A stretch of DNA of 64,000 nucleotides from DATJKD01 sp963834855 (GCA_963834855.1 CAWIDH010000030.1:49096-113095); one strand, 5' to 3'. Positions 53,710 through 63,062 are shown, counted from the stretch's first letter. A program made the numbers and translations. The notes: a model not told the origin generated them from the letters alone.

Positions 53710-54796
53710 GCTCGATGACGTCGCGGTCGCCTTCGGCGAGCGCGTGGCCCTGGCCGGCCTCAGCTTCGGCCTGCAGGAAGGCGAGATCGGCTGCCTGCTC
53801 GGCCCCAGCGGCTGCGGCAAGACGACGGCACTGCGCTCAATCGCGGGCTTCGAGCGCATCGACCGCGGGCGGATTACGGCGCGCGATCGCGTGCTCGCCG
53901 CGCCGGGCATGAGCGTGCCGCCGCACGAGCGCGGCATCGGCATCGTCTTCCAGGACTACGCGTTGTTCCCGCATCTCACCGTGCGCGGCAACGTGGAATT
54001 CGGTCTGCGCGGGCTGCCCCCGCACGAGCGTCGCGAGCGGTCGGCGATGCTTCTCGGGATGCTCGGCCTCGGTGATCGCCACGACGCCTGGCCGTCGCAG
54101 CTCTCGGGTGGCCAGCTGCAGCGCGTGGCGCTCGCGCGCGCGCTCGCCCCGCGGCCCGAGACGCTGCTGCTCGACGAGCCGGTCTCGAGTCTCGACCCGG
54201 CGCTGCGCGAGCGTGTGGTCGGCGAGCTGCGCGCGATGCTGCGCGAGCTCGAGACCACGGCGCTCGTCGTGACGCACGACCAGTACGAGGCGTTCGCGCT
54301 CGCCGACCGGGTCGGTGTCATGAGCCACGGCCGGCTCGAGCAGTGGTCGACGCCTTACGATGCGTATCACCGGCCGGCCACGCGCTTCGTCGCGGAATTC
54401 GTGGGCAAGGCGTCGTTCCTCCCGGCGAGGCGAACGTCGTCCGGCGAGCTGCTCACCGAGCTCGGCCCGGTGCGCGACCCGCGCGGCGGGAGCGCGGCGG
54501 AATGCGAGGTCATGCTGCGGCCGGACGACGTGGTGCACGACGACGCAAGCCCGTTGCAGGCACGCATCGTCGCGCGCGAGTTCCGCGGCGCGGAATTTCT
54601 CTACAGCCTGGAGCTCGCGAGCGGCAGGCGAGTGCTGTCGCTGGTGCCCAGCCACCACGATCACCGGGTCGGCGAGCCGATCGGCATCCGCCTCGCGGCC
54701 GACCACGTCGTGACCTTCGAGGCGGGTGATGGGCGGGTCAGCCGCGTTGGCGCTGCATCAGCACCAGGAACAGCGGAACCCCCACGAGGGCAGTGA
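53699..54796 (+). CDS. fbpC: Iron(III) ABC transporter ATPase
   Basis: A 365-residue ATPase: Walker A GPSGCGKTTALR, Q-loop FQDYALFPHLT, signature LSGGQLQRVALARALAP, Walker B TLLLDEPVSSLDPALR, switch His in VVTHDQYEAF. The C-terminal TOBE-like domain (240-345) may sense regulation. ATG 53699 overlaps fbpB. The last 20 or so codons (after VTFEAGDGR) overlap the convergent btuC-like gene by 59 bp, so this tail may be an extension caused by loss of an earlier stop. Confidence 0.92.
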   Translation: MWLELDDVAVAFGERVALAGLSFGLQEGEIGCLLGPSGCGKTTALRSIAGFERIDRGRITARDRVLAAPGMSVPPHERGIGIVFQDYALFPHLTVRGNVEFGLRGLPPHERRERSAMLLGMLGLGDRHDAWPSQLSGGQLQRVALARALAPRPETLLLDEPVSSLDPALRERVVGELRAMLRELETTALVVTHDQYEAFALADRVGVMSHGRLEQWSTPYDAYHRPATRFVAEFVGKASFLPARRTSSGELLTELGPVRDPRGGSAAECEVMLRPDDVVHDDASPLQARIVAREFRGAEFLYSLELASGRRVLSLVPSHHDHRVGEPIGIRLAADHVVTFEAGDGRVSRVGAASAPGTAEPPRGQ

Positions 54797-55715
54797 GTGC
54801 GCCGACGGGCAGCTGGCGCGGGGCGAGGGCCACGCGCGAAACCAGGTCCGCGATCATCAGCAGCACGCCGCCCAGCAGTGCCGAGGCCGGCAGCACGATG
54901 CGGTGGTCCGCGCCCAGCGCCAGGCGCACCAGGTGCGGCGTCACGAGGCCCACGAAGCCGATGCTGCCTGCTGCGCTGACCGCGCAGCCCGTGAGCAGCG
55001 CCGTGACGGCGAAGAGCACCATCTGGAATCGGCGCACCGGCAGGCCGACCGAGGCGGCAAGCGTCTCGCCGCGCGCGAGCACGTTCAGGTGCCGGCCGAC
55101 TGCGAGCCCCGCGACGGTGACGACCACCAGCAGGCCGACCAGCCACTGCCAGCGTTCCGATCGAGTGAGGTCTCCAAGCAGCCAGAAGATCATGCCGCGC
55201 AGGCGCTGCTCGTCGCCGAGCGCGAGCAACAGGCTGACGAGCGCGCCGGCGCCTGCGGCGACGACGATCCCGGTCAGCAGCAGCCGCGCAGGCGTCCAGG
55301 TGCCGCCGCCCTGCGCGAGGCCGAAGACGAGCAGGCTGGTCACGAACGCGCCGGCCGCCGCCGCGCCGTCGACGCCGATGGCGGGCAGACCGAGCATGAT
55401 CGCAATCAAGGCTGCGACCGAGGCACCACCCGACACGCCGAGCACGTAGGGGTCCGCGAGCGGATTGCGCAGCAGCGCCTGCAGCAGGGCGCCGGTGACG
55501 GCGAGCAGGCCCCCGATCGCGAGCGCGGACATCGCGCGTGGCAATCGGAGTTCGCGGACCACGTCGACTGCGAGCGACTGCTCCTGGCCAAGCAGCGCCG
55601 CGAGCACCTGCTGCGGCGGGATCGTGACGCTGCCGCTCGCGAGCGACAGCGCCAGCACGGCCGCGGCGGCGGCGAGCAACACGGGCAGCGCCACTGCGAC
55701 GGGAACCCGGGTCAT
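54738..55715 (-). CDS. btuC: FecCD-family permease, BtuC-like
   Basis: A 325-residue integral membrane protein with about ten helices. RELRLPRAMSALAIGGLLAV, GALLQALLRNPLADPYVLGV SGGAS and the late AGSIGFVGLVTPHLVRLALG are hallmarks of B12/siderophore permeases. Alone it cannot be assigned to B12 or iron-siderophore; the scattered BtuF- and BtuD-like genes and the btuB riboswitch favour B12. The ATG is at 55715. It is convergent with, and overlaps, the iron ATPase gene, and divergent from rppH. Confidence 0.82.
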   Translation of the reverse strand: MTRVPVAVALPVLLAAAAAVLALSLASGSVTIPPQQVLAALLGQEQSLAVDVVRELRLPRAMSALAIGGLLAVTGALLQALLRNPLADPYVLGVSGGASVAALIAIMLGLPAIGVDGAAAAGAFVTSLLVFGLAQGGGTWTPARLLLTGIVVAAGAGALVSLLLALGDEQRLRGMIFWLLGDLTRSERWQWLVGLLVVVTVAGLAVGRHLNVLARGETLAASVGLPVRRFQMVLFAVTALLTGCAVSAAGSIGFVGLVTPHLVRLALGADHRIVLPASALLGGVLLMIADLVSRVALAPRQLPVGALTALVGVPLFLVLMQRQRG

Positions 55716-55849
55716 CGCGTGGCGCGCCCGCGCGGTTGCCAGGAGCGCGCTGCGTCCGATTCTCGATCACCCATTGCGGGCAGGTTACCCGATTTGGTCG
55801 GCGCAGGGTGCTGTGAAAAAATGCAGAACCAGAGCGGGTGATTCCGTCA

Positions 55850-56473
55850 ATGAGCGATCACATCGACGACCAGGGTTTTCGAGCGAACGTCGGCATCGTG
55901 TTGATGCGCGGCGCCGGCGAGCTGTTTCTCGGCGGCCGCAGCGACGGTCGAGGCTGGCAGTTTCCGCAGGGCGGAATGCGCCGCGACGAGACGCCCGAGG
56001 AGGCGCTGTACCGGGAACTGCGCGAGGAGGTCGGTCTGCGGCCCGCTGACGTCGTCTTGCTCGCGCGGACGCGGGACTGGCTCAGGTACCGGTTGCCTCA
56101 GCAGTACGTCAGGCGCCGCTCCAGGCCGCTCTGCATCGGGCAGAAGCAACTCTGGTTCCTGCTGCGATTCCTGCGCGAGGACGACCAGCTGCGCTTCGAC
56201 CTCACCGACGCGCCGGAGTTCGATCGCTGGAAATGGGTCGACTACTGGTCGCCGGTGCGTGAAGTGATCCACTTCAAGCGCCGCGTGTATGCGCGCGCCC
56301 TCGAGGAGCTGGGCGCGGACGCGTTTCCGGACGGCGCGCCGCCGCGGCCGGCGTGGTGGCCGGAGGTGGCCGCGCGGTTTTCCGATCAGGACGGGTCGGA
56401 CCGTGCCGACAATGACGCCGGTGACCGCGACGGACCCACAGCCGCCGGCTCGGCCGAAGAAACGGTCGAGTGA
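55850..56473 (+). CDS. rppH: RNA pyrophosphohydrolase RppH
   Basis: A 207-residue Nudix hydrolase that removes pyrophosphate from mRNA 5' ends and so starts decay. FRANVGIVLMRGAGELFLGG, GWQFPQGGMRRDETPEEALY and RELREEVGL form the complete Nudix box; GQKQLWFLLRFLREDDQLRF and FDRWKWVDYWSPV follow as in RppH. ATG 55850 was chosen; GTG 55838 is open too. The C-terminal 40 residues are acidic and probably disordered. It overlaps the next gene's start. Confidence 0.94.
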   Translation: MSDHIDDQGFRANVGIVLMRGAGELFLGGRSDGRGWQFPQGGMRRDETPEEALYRELREEVGLRPADVVLLARTRDWLRYRLPQQYVRRRSRPLCIGQKQLWFLLRFLREDDQLRFDLTDAPEFDRWKWVDYWSPVREVIHFKRRVYARALEELGADAFPDGAPPRPAWWPEVAARFSDQDGSDRADNDAGDRDGPTAAGSAEETVE

Positions 56474-57204
56474 TGCCGAGCCAGCGCGCGCCGCGTCTCT
56501 GGGAATGGCGTCCGTCGCAGCGCCAGTGGGTCGCGTTCGCCGCGACGGTGGCAGCCGCCGCGCTGCTCGCGTGGCTCGCCTTCCAGCAGGGACGCGTCAG
56601 CGGCGGCTTCGACAGCACCGCGGTCGCTAGCGAGCGGCGCGAAGCGCGATCACGGCTCGAACTGCTCGAGCGAGAGAATTCGCGGCTCAATGCCCAGGTC
56701 GCCGAGCTCGAGATGGCCCGGCAGCTCGATCGCGAGGCTTACGGCCAGATCGAGCGCACCCTGGCCGAGCTGCAGGCGCAGCTGTCCGCCCAGGGCGGAG
56801 ACCTCGCCTTCTATCGGAGCATCGTTTCGCCGGCCGACGGCATCCAGGGATTGCGTATTCACCGCTTCGAGCTCCGCCCCGGCGCCGCACCGCGCGAGTA
56901 CAAGCTCGCGTTGACGTTGATCCAGTCGATGCGGCATGAGAGCCTGGCCTCGGGACTCGTGCAGATCTCCCTTGCAGGGCTGGAGGCCAATCGTCCCGCC
57001 CGCCACACGGTGGGCGAGCTGCTCGGCCGGCCCCGCGCGCAGCTGCCCTTCTCGTTCCGGTATTTCCAGACCATCGAGCAGAATGTGACGCTGCCCGCGG
57101 AATTCGAGCCGCTCGAAATCGACATCGAGGTGCGCTCGAGCAAGCTCAGGACCCCGGTCCGGGAGACTTTTCCCTGGAAACTGCCCGAAGCACCCCCACT
57201 TTGA
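56473..57204 (+). CDS. Membrane coiled-coil protein (DUF6776-like)
   Basis: A 243-residue protein. A helix at about residues 20-38 (FAATVAAAALLAWLAFQQG) anchors it in the inner membrane, a coiled coil follows (about 50-108, ARSRLELLERENSRLNAQVA and onward), and a beta-rich periplasmic domain includes YRSIVSPADGIQGLRIHRFE and KLALTLIQSMRHESLASGLV. It resembles a widespread gammaproteobacterial protein of unknown function usually found close to erpA. ATG 56473 overlaps the rppH stop; erpA starts 36 bp after its own stop. Confidence 0.75.
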   Translation: MPSQRAPRLWEWRPSQRQWVAFAATVAAAALLAWLAFQQGRVSGGFDSTAVASERREARSRLELLERENSRLNAQVAELEMARQLDREAYGQIERTLAELQAQLSAQGGDLAFYRSIVSPADGIQGLRIHRFELRPGAAPREYKLALTLIQSMRHESLASGLVQISLAGLEANRPARHTVGELLGRPRAQLPFSFRYFQTIEQNVTLPAEFEPLEIDIEVRSSKLRTPVRETFPWKLPEAPPL

Positions 57205-57239
57205 CGTGCCAAGCGGTAGACTGCCCCGCAGGAGCACAG

Positions 57240-57620
57240 ATGGAAACCGGCACACACGATCTAACCACAGAACCGTCAGCCGCAGCGGCCCTGCCGCTGC
57301 TGGTGTTCACGGATGCGGCTGCCCGCAAGGTGGGTGAGCTGATCCGCGAGGAGGGCAACCCGCTGCTCAAGCTGCGTGTGTTCGTCTCCGGCGGCGGCTG
57401 CTCGGGGTTCCAGTACGGCTTCACGTTCGACGAGAACGAGGAAGAGGGCGACACCTGCATCGAGAACCAGGGCGTCAAGCTGCTGGTCGATCCGACGAGC
57501 GTCCAGTACCTGGCGGGCGCAGAGATCGACTACAAGGAAGATCTCGAGGGCGCGCAGTTCGTGATCCGCAACCCCAACGCGACCACGACCTGCGGCTGCG
57601 GCTCGTCGTTCTCCGCCTGA
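57240..57620 (+). CDS. erpA: Iron-sulfur cluster insertion protein ErpA
   Basis: A 126-residue A-type carrier that delivers Fe-S clusters to target enzymes. The three conserved cysteines are in VSGGGCSGFQYGF and TTCGCGSSFSA; DPTSVQYLAGAEIDYKEDLE is also diagnostic. About 20 extra residues precede the core. ATG 57240 follows AGGAG (57231-57235). It lies 9 bp before ppx, which is in the same direction. Confidence 0.95.
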   Translation: METGTHDLTTEPSAAAALPLLVFTDAAARKVGELIREEGNPLLKLRVFVSGGGCSGFQYGFTFDENEEEGDTCIENQGVKLLVDPTSVQYLAGAEIDYKEDLEGAQFVIRNPNATTTCGCGSSFSA

Positions 57621-57629
57621 CCGACGCGA

Positions 57630-59135
57630 GTGGCCCGGCCGGCCGAAAAGGTCCCCGACGTCCTCGCGGCCGTCGACCTGGGATCCAACAGCTTTCACAT
57701 GGTCGTAGCCCGCTACACGCACGGGCAGCTCATCATCCTCGATCGACTGCGCGAAATGGTCCGGCTGGCGGCCGGTCTCGACGAGCATGATCGGCTGAAC
57801 CGCGAGTCGGTGGCGCGTGCGCTCGGCTGTCTCGAGCGCTTCGGCCAGCGGCTTCGCGACATGCGCGCGGAGCGCGTGCGCGTCGTCGGCACTAACACCC
57901 TGCGCAAGGCGCGGCGCAAGGGCGCGTTCCTCGAGCGGGCGCGCGAGGCCCTTGGCCACCCCATCGAGATCATCTCCGGCGCCGAGGAGGCGCGACTGAT
58001 CTACCTGGGCGTCGCGCACACGACGCCGAGCGACGCCGGGCGCCGCCTGGTGGTGGACATCGGCGGCGGCAGCACGGAGCTCATCATCGGCGAGGGCCTG
58101 GCCACGAAGCGCCTCGACAGCCTCTACATGGGCTGCGTCAGCCTGACCGTCGAGCACTTCTCCGACGGGACCATCAGCGAGAAGCGCATGAAACGCGCGC
58201 GCACGGCCGCGCAGCTCGAGCTCGAGCCGGTCGCCGCGCGATTCCGCAAGTACGGCTGGGACGCGGCATTCGGCACTTCGGGGACGATGCGCGCCGTGTC
58301 GGAAATCATGGTCGCGCGCGGCGCGCCGAACGGAGTGATCGAACGCGCGGGCATCAAGTGGATGATCGAGGAGTGCCTGCGCGCGGGCGACGCTTCGCGG
58401 TTGCGGCTGGCGGGCCTCACCCCCGATCGCGCGGAAATTCTCCCCGCCGGCCTCGCGATACTCGTCGAGGTCTTCGACATGCTCGAGGTCGAGTCGATGC
58501 GGGTGGCGGACGGGGCGCTGCGCGAAGGGCTGCTCTACGACCTGCTCGGACGACTGACCGACGAGGATGCCCGCGCCCGCAGCGTGCGCGCCATGGAAGG
58601 GCGCTATCACGTCGACGGCGCGCAGGCGGACCGCGTGGAAGCCACGGCGGTCGGCTTCCTGCAGCAGGTGCGCGAGGACTGGGGCCTGCAGGAGCTGCTG
58701 GCGGAACAGATACTGCGCTGGGCGGCGCGGCTGCACGAGATCGGCCTCGACATCTCCCACTCGCACTACCACCATCACGGCGCCTACCTGCTGCAGCACG
58801 CGGACATGCCCGGCTTCCCGCGCGAGGAACAACAGCTCCTGGCCGCGCTGGTCGGCGGGCACCGGCGCAAGCTCGACCTGACCAAGACCGAGGAGCTCAT
58901 TCCGCCCTGGCACCTGAAGGCGGAATTCCTGATCGTGCTGCTGCGACTCGCCGTGCTGCTGCATCGCGGGCGCGGCCCGCGTTCGCTGCCCGAGATCACC
59001 CTGCGTGCCAAGGGCGGGTCACTCGAGGTCGCCTTTCCGAAGGGCTGGCTGGCCGAGCAGCCGCTGACCGAGGCGGATCTCGAACAGGAGATCAGCAACC
59101 TGCAGGTCGCCGGGTTCCGGCTGCGGGTGACCTGA
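57630..59135 (+). CDS. ppx: Exopolyphosphatase
   Basis: A 501-residue Ppx/GppA-family enzyme that releases phosphate from polyphosphate ends. The ASKHA phosphatase N-terminus has VLAAVDLGSNSFHMVVARYT, then VVGTNTLRKA, GHPIEIISGAEEARLIYLGV and VVDIGGGSTELIIGEG; the C-terminal HD-like part has RWAARLHEIGLDISHSHYHH. Start GTG 57630 is 9 bp after erpA. It is convergent with ppk1, so synthesis and breakdown of polyphosphate are paired here. Confidence 0.94.
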   Translation: MARPAEKVPDVLAAVDLGSNSFHMVVARYTHGQLIILDRLREMVRLAAGLDEHDRLNRESVARALGCLERFGQRLRDMRAERVRVVGTNTLRKARRKGAFLERAREALGHPIEIISGAEEARLIYLGVAHTTPSDAGRRLVVDIGGGSTELIIGEGLATKRLDSLYMGCVSLTVEHFSDGTISEKRMKRARTAAQLELEPVAARFRKYGWDAAFGTSGTMRAVSEIMVARGAPNGVIERAGIKWMIEECLRAGDASRLRLAGLTPDRAEILPAGLAILVEVFDMLEVESMRVADGALREGLLYDLLGRLTDEDARARSVRAMEGRYHVDGAQADRVEATAVGFLQQVREDWGLQELLAEQILRWAARLHEIGLDISHSHYHHHGAYLLQHADMPGFPREEQQLLAALVGGHRRKLDLTKTEELIPPWHLKAEFLIVLLRLAVLLHRGRGPRSLPEITLRAKGGSLEVAFPKGWLAEQPLTEADLEQEISNLQVAGFRLRVT

Positions 59136-59150
59136 GGCGCGCCCGCGCGC

Positions 59151-59163
59151 TTAGGTTCCTTAG
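59151..59163. repeat. 13-bp repeat TTAGGTTCCTTAG, copy 2
   Basis: Exact copy of 46381-46393. It lies between the ends of the convergent ppx and ppk1 genes and includes the ppk1 stop codon (59160-59162). Confidence 0.6.
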
Positions 59164-61283
59164 CCGGCCAGCGTCCGCAGCAGCTTCGTCTGCGCCGCGA
59201 TCGGCTCGCAGCTTCCGGGCTCCGCCTTCAGATAATTGCCGTCGGGCTGGAGCACCCAGGCCTGGCAGTTGTCGGACAGGTAGAGTTCGAGGTCCTCGAG
59301 GAGCTGCTGGCGGTGATGGCGGCGCTGGGCGGGGAAGGCGACCTCGATGCGGCGGAAGAAGTTGCGCTCCATCCAGTCCGCGCTCGCGCAGTACACCTCG
59401 GGATCGCCACCGTTCTCGAAGTAGAACACGCGTGAGTGCTCGAGGAATCGCCCGACGATCGACCGCACCGTGATGTTGTCGGAGACGCCTGGCACACCGG
59501 GGCGCAGCGAGCAGATCCCGCGCACGATCAGGTCGACCTTCACGCCGGCCATCGAGGCTGCATAGAGGCTCTGGATGATCTGCGGCTCGATCAGCGCGTT
59601 CATCTTGGCGACGATCCGCGCCGGCCGGCCGGCCTGTGCGTGGTCGATCTCCCGCCGCGTCCGCTCGAGCATGGCCTCGTGCAGGGTGAACGGCGACTGC
59701 AGCAACTTGCGCATCTGGGCGACGCGCGTCGGGCTGGTGAGCTGCAGGAAGAGCTCGTGCAGGTCCTCGCCGATCGCCTCGTCGCAGCAGAAGAGGCCGT
59801 AGTCCGTGTACTGCCGTGTCGTCTTCGGGTGGTAGTTGCCGGTGCCGAGGTGGCAGTATCGGCGCAGCCGATCCTGCTCCCGCCGGACGACCATGATCAG
59901 CTTGGCGTGGGTCTTGTAACCGACCACGCCATACATCACCTGCGCGCCGGCCTCCTGCAGGCGCGTGGCGAGGTCGATGTTCGCGGCCTCGTCGAACCGC
60001 GCCATCAGCTCGATTACCACGGTGACTTCCTTGCCGGCGCGTGCCGCGGCCACCAGCGAACCCACGACCGGCGAATCCGCACCCGTGCGGTACAGCGTCT
60101 GCTTGATCGCGAGCACCTGCGGGTCGGCCGCCGCCTGGTTCAGGAAATCGACGACGGGCGCGAAGCTGTGGAACGGATGATGCAGCAGCACGTCCTTCTC
60201 GCGGATCGCCTCGAACAGGTCGGGGCGGCCGACCAGTCGGCGCGGGATCGACGGTACGAACGGCGGGTACTTGAGGTCGCGCCGGTCCACGAGGTCGCAG
60301 ACCGACATCAGCCGGTTGAGGTTGACCGGGCCGTCCACCGCGTAATGATCCTCGGCCGCCAGCTCGAATCGCTCGAGCAGGAAGTCGCGCAGGTGCGCGG
60401 GGCAATCCAGCCTGGTCTCGAGCCGCACCGCATCGCCGTAGCGACGCGAGGCGAGCTCGCCCTGCACCGCGCGCATCAGGTCCTCGGTCTCCTCGTCGTC
60501 GACGAACAGGTCGGCGTTGCGCGTCACGCGGAACTGGTGGCAGCCCTGGACCTGCATGCCGGCGAACAGCTGCTCGACGTAGCTCTGGATGAGCTGCGAG
60601 AGGTACACCAGGTCGATGGTTCCCTCGCCCGAGGGCATGCGGATGATCCTCGGCAGCGATCGCGGCACCTGCACGATGGCGAGCGTCGCCATGCGGCCGA
60701 ACGCGTCGGTGCCGGACAGCTCGACGATGAAGTTGAGGCTCTTGTTCTGGATGCGGGGGAACGGCCTTGCCGGGTCGAGGCCGAGTGGTGTGAGCACCGG
60801 CTCGATCTCCTTGGCGAAGTACGCCGCGGCCCACTCGCGCTGTGCGTCGCTCCAGTCCGCCGGCCGCAGCACCCGGATGCCCGCGGCCTCGAGCGCCGGC
60901 AGGATCGCGTAGTTGAGCAGCGCGTACTGCGTATCGAGCAGCTCGATCGACCGCTGCCTGATCGCCACGAGCTGGTCATCGACGTCCATGCCGTCCGGCC
61001 CGGCGGCCAGCGAGCCGAGTTCGCGGCGCTGCTTGAGGCCGGACACCCGGATCTCGAAGAATTCGTCCAGGTTGCTGCAGGAGATCGCGAGGAACTTGAC
61101 CCGTTCGAGCAGCGGCAGCGAGTCGTCCTGCGCCTGCGCCAGTACGCGGCGGTTGAACTCGAGGAAGGACAGCTCGCGGTTGATGTAGAGCTGCGGCGCT
61201 TTGAGGTCGACGGGCGCCTCGAGGTCGACCTCGATCATCGCCGGGTCTGGCGGAAACGGAACAGCACGCATAACGGCACGCAT
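59160..61283 (-). CDS. ppk: Polyphosphate kinase Ppk1
   Basis: About 707 residues, near the E. coli length. LYINRELSFLEFNRRVLAQA starts the N-domain; the catalytic phospho-His lies in YKTHAKLIMVVRREQD, followed by YCHLGTGNYHPKTTRQYTDY, and a second His in IVGRFLEHSRVFYFENGG. It polymerises ATP gamma-phosphate into polyphosphate. The start is uncertain: ATG 61283, 61271 and 61238 are all in frame and none has a strong ribosome site; the family core starts near 61200. A perfect hairpin lies upstream. Confidence 0.95.
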   Translation of the reverse strand: MRAVMRAVPFPPDPAMIEVDLEAPVDLKAPQLYINRELSFLEFNRRVLAQAQDDSLPLLERVKFLAISCSNLDEFFEIRVSGLKQRRELGSLAAGPDGMDVDDQLVAIRQRSIELLDTQYALLNYAILPALEAAGIRVLRPADWSDAQREWAAAYFAKEIEPVLTPLGLDPARPFPRIQNKSLNFIVELSGTDAFGRMATLAIVQVPRSLPRIIRMPSGEGTIDLVYLSQLIQSYVEQLFAGMQVQGCHQFRVTRNADLFVDDEETEDLMRAVQGELASRRYGDAVRLETRLDCPAHLRDFLLERFELAAEDHYAVDGPVNLNRLMSVCDLVDRRDLKYPPFVPSIPRRLVGRPDLFEAIREKDVLLHHPFHSFAPVVDFLNQAAADPQVLAIKQTLYRTGADSPVVGSLVAAARAGKEVTVVIELMARFDEAANIDLATRLQEAGAQVMYGVVGYKTHAKLIMVVRREQDRLRRYCHLGTGNYHPKTTRQYTDYGLFCCDEAIGEDLHELFLQLTSPTRVAQMRKLLQSPFTLHEAMLERTRREIDHAQAGRPARIVAKMNALIEPQIIQSLYAASMAGVKVDLIVRGICSLRPGVPGVSDNITVRSIVGRFLEHSRVFYFENGGDPEVYCASADWMERNFFRRIEVAFPAQRRHHRQQLLEDLELYLSDNCQAWVLQPDGNYLKAEPGSCEPIAAQTKLLRTLAG

Positions 61284-61331
61284 ACTACCGCGGCATGATG
61301 CTGCCGTGACGCCGGGCTGGCACTGCGGCAG

Positions 61332-61383
61332 AATTCGGCTCAGAGCCAGATTACGAATCGGTAATCTGGCTCTGAGCCGAATT
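61332..61383. repeat. Perfect hairpin, 22-bp arms, REP-like
   Basis: The arms AATTCGGCTCAGAGCCAGAT-TA (61332-61353) and their exact complement (61362-61383) flank an 8-base loop. It lies between the mepM-like stop and the ppk1 start, both on the minus strand. The core GGCTCNGAGCC also occurs at the rsmE 3' end near 12044-12056. It could stop transcription or be a member of a repeat family. Confidence 0.8.
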
Positions 61384-61399
61384 AGCGGGTCGGGACGCC

Positions 61400-62758
61400 T
61401 CAGTTGGCGGCGTAGACCTGGACGCCCGCGGGCCGCGTGACCATGTTCATCTGCGCGAGCAGCGTGTCGGCCTGGGCGCGGAACTCCGCGAGATACGCGG
61501 GCGGCAGTTCCGCCCTTGGCAGCACGATCTTGGCCGGATTCTTGTATACGCCGCGAATGCGATACTCGTAGTGCAGGTGCGGGCCCGTCGCCGCACCCGT
61601 GCGGCCGACGTAGCCGATCACCTCACCCTGCGCGACCTTGCGCCCGCCGCGTGCATTCTTGCTGAACCGGGACATGTGGCCGTAGAGCGTCGTGATGCCG
61701 TTGCCATGGTCGATCACCACGGCGTTGCCGTAGCCGCCCTTGCGCCCGGCGAACTGCACCCGTCCGTTGCCGGACGCCTTGATCGGCGTGCCCGTGGGCG
61801 CGGCGTAGTCGACGCCCTTGTGCGCCCGGACCCGGCCGCTGATGGGATGCTTGCGGCGCGGATTGAAGTGCGAGCTGATCCGCGTGAAGTCGAGCGGCGC
61901 GCGCAGGAAGGCCTTCCGCATCCCGCTGCCGTCGGGCGTGAAGTAACCGAACACCTTGCCATCGGCGGACTCGAACCACACCGCGCGGTGCGTCTTGCCC
62001 GAATTGACGAACTCGGCGGCGAGGACCTTGCCGTCGCCCACGTAGCTGCCGTCCTGGAACCGCTGCTCGTAGAGCACGCCGAACTCGTCGCCCGAGCGGA
62101 TGTCCAGCGCGAAGTCGATGTCCCAGCCGAATATGTCGTTCGCGAGCGTCATGATGACGGGCGCGGAGATGCCGGCCTGCTGCCCGGCCTCGAACAGCGA
62201 CGTCTCGATTCGTGCACGGCGGCCGAGGGTCTCGGTTTCGAGCGGATTCTCGATGTAGTTCACCGCGAAGTCGTCGCCCTGGCGCGAGATCGACAGCGTC
62301 AGCGTGTCGCTGATCTGGCGGTTGAGCGACTGCAGCGTGCCGTCGTCGTGCGTGAGCGTGATGTTCTCGCCGGGTCGCAGCATGTCGAGCGCCTTGCGCA
62401 CTTCCGGGCGTGTGCGCAGCTCCGCGAGCGTGCCGAGGTCGAGGCTCGCCATGCGAAAGATATGATCGAGCGTGTCGTTGCGACGCACCGTGACTTCGAG
62501 GCTCGCCGGGCCGTCCACCGAGCCGACCGACTGGGTCGATTCGGCCACCGCGGCCAGCGCGGTCAGGTCGACCGGTTGCGGCGCCGAGGCGGCGATCGGG
62601 CGCGACGTCTGGTAGGCGACCGCGGCGGCAACCAGGGGAAAAGTCAGGCCGGCGAGCAGCCAACTGCGGTTGCTGAAGCGGCGAAACGCTGTCGGAAACC
62701 ACGAGGGCGTCTGCGCTGTGGGAACCTGCAACGGCGTCTGCGAATCGTTAGAGTTCAA
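61400..62758 (-). CDS. mepM: M23 peptidoglycan endopeptidase, MepM-like
   Basis: A 452-residue protein. One membrane helix (residues 33-50) holds it in the inner membrane facing the periplasm. An OapA/LysM-like part (88-160: VRRNDTLDHIFRMASLDLGT) precedes the LytM/M23 domain, whose zinc ligands lie in HKGVDYAAPTGTP and GPHLHYEYRI, with GNGITTLYGHMSRF between. It should cut peptide cross-links to let the wall grow. TTG 62758 is the only sensible start and has GGGGA at a good distance. A promoter is predicted at 62786-62814. Confidence 0.9.
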   Translation of the reverse strand: MNSNDSQTPLQVPTAQTPSWFPTAFRRFSNRSWLLAGLTFPLVAAAVAYQTSRPIAASAPQPVDLTALAAVAESTQSVGSVDGPASLEVTVRRNDTLDHIFRMASLDLGTLAELRTRPEVRKALDMLRPGENITLTHDDGTLQSLNRQISDTLTLSISRQGDDFAVNYIENPLETETLGRRARIETSLFEAGQQAGISAPVIMTLANDIFGWDIDFALDIRSGDEFGVLYEQRFQDGSYVGDGKVLAAEFVNSGKTHRAVWFESADGKVFGYFTPDGSGMRKAFLRAPLDFTRISSHFNPRRKHPISGRVRAHKGVDYAAPTGTPIKASGNGRVQFAGRKGGYGNAVVIDHGNGITTLYGHMSRFSKNARGGRKVAQGEVIGYVGRTGAATGPHLHYEYRIRGVYKNPAKIVLPRAELPPAYLAEFRAQADTLLAQMNMVTRPAGVQVYAAN

Positions 62759-62785
62759 GTTCGATCCCCGCCAAACCGTGGACGT

Positions 62786-62814
62786 AAGTTAGTTGCGCCC
62801 GGGTGGTGCGTCAA
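62786..62814 (-). promoter_or_regulatory. Sigma-70 promoter of mepM-like gene
   Basis: On the minus strand TTGACG (62814-62809) and TAACTT (62791-62786) are 17 bases apart. It lies in the 304-bp divergent gap 62759-63062; the tyrS side of the gap has no promoter I could support. Confidence 0.65.
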
Positions 62815-63062
62815 CAGGAAAAATAACCGATTTCCTGAACTCAGACAGCCGGTTGCGCCGATCATCTAGACTTTGTGACGCGGTCCACAGTAACCCGCGG
62901 GTCGCAGCTGCCGCACAGGGTTTGTGGCCGCGAAACGCCTGTTTTTTCAGCGTGCCGGCGCTCGCCGCGCGTGCCCTCGGATTGCCTGCCTGCGGGAGAG
63001 CGCCTAGAGTCGCGCGGTTTCGCCGCCGGCGCGGCGATCCAGACCCGGGGAAAACACGTCCG

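Noticed and set aside
59436..61298. 620-codon plus-strand frame opposite ppk1
   Set aside because: Antisense shadow of a well-conserved gene; no recognisable protein.
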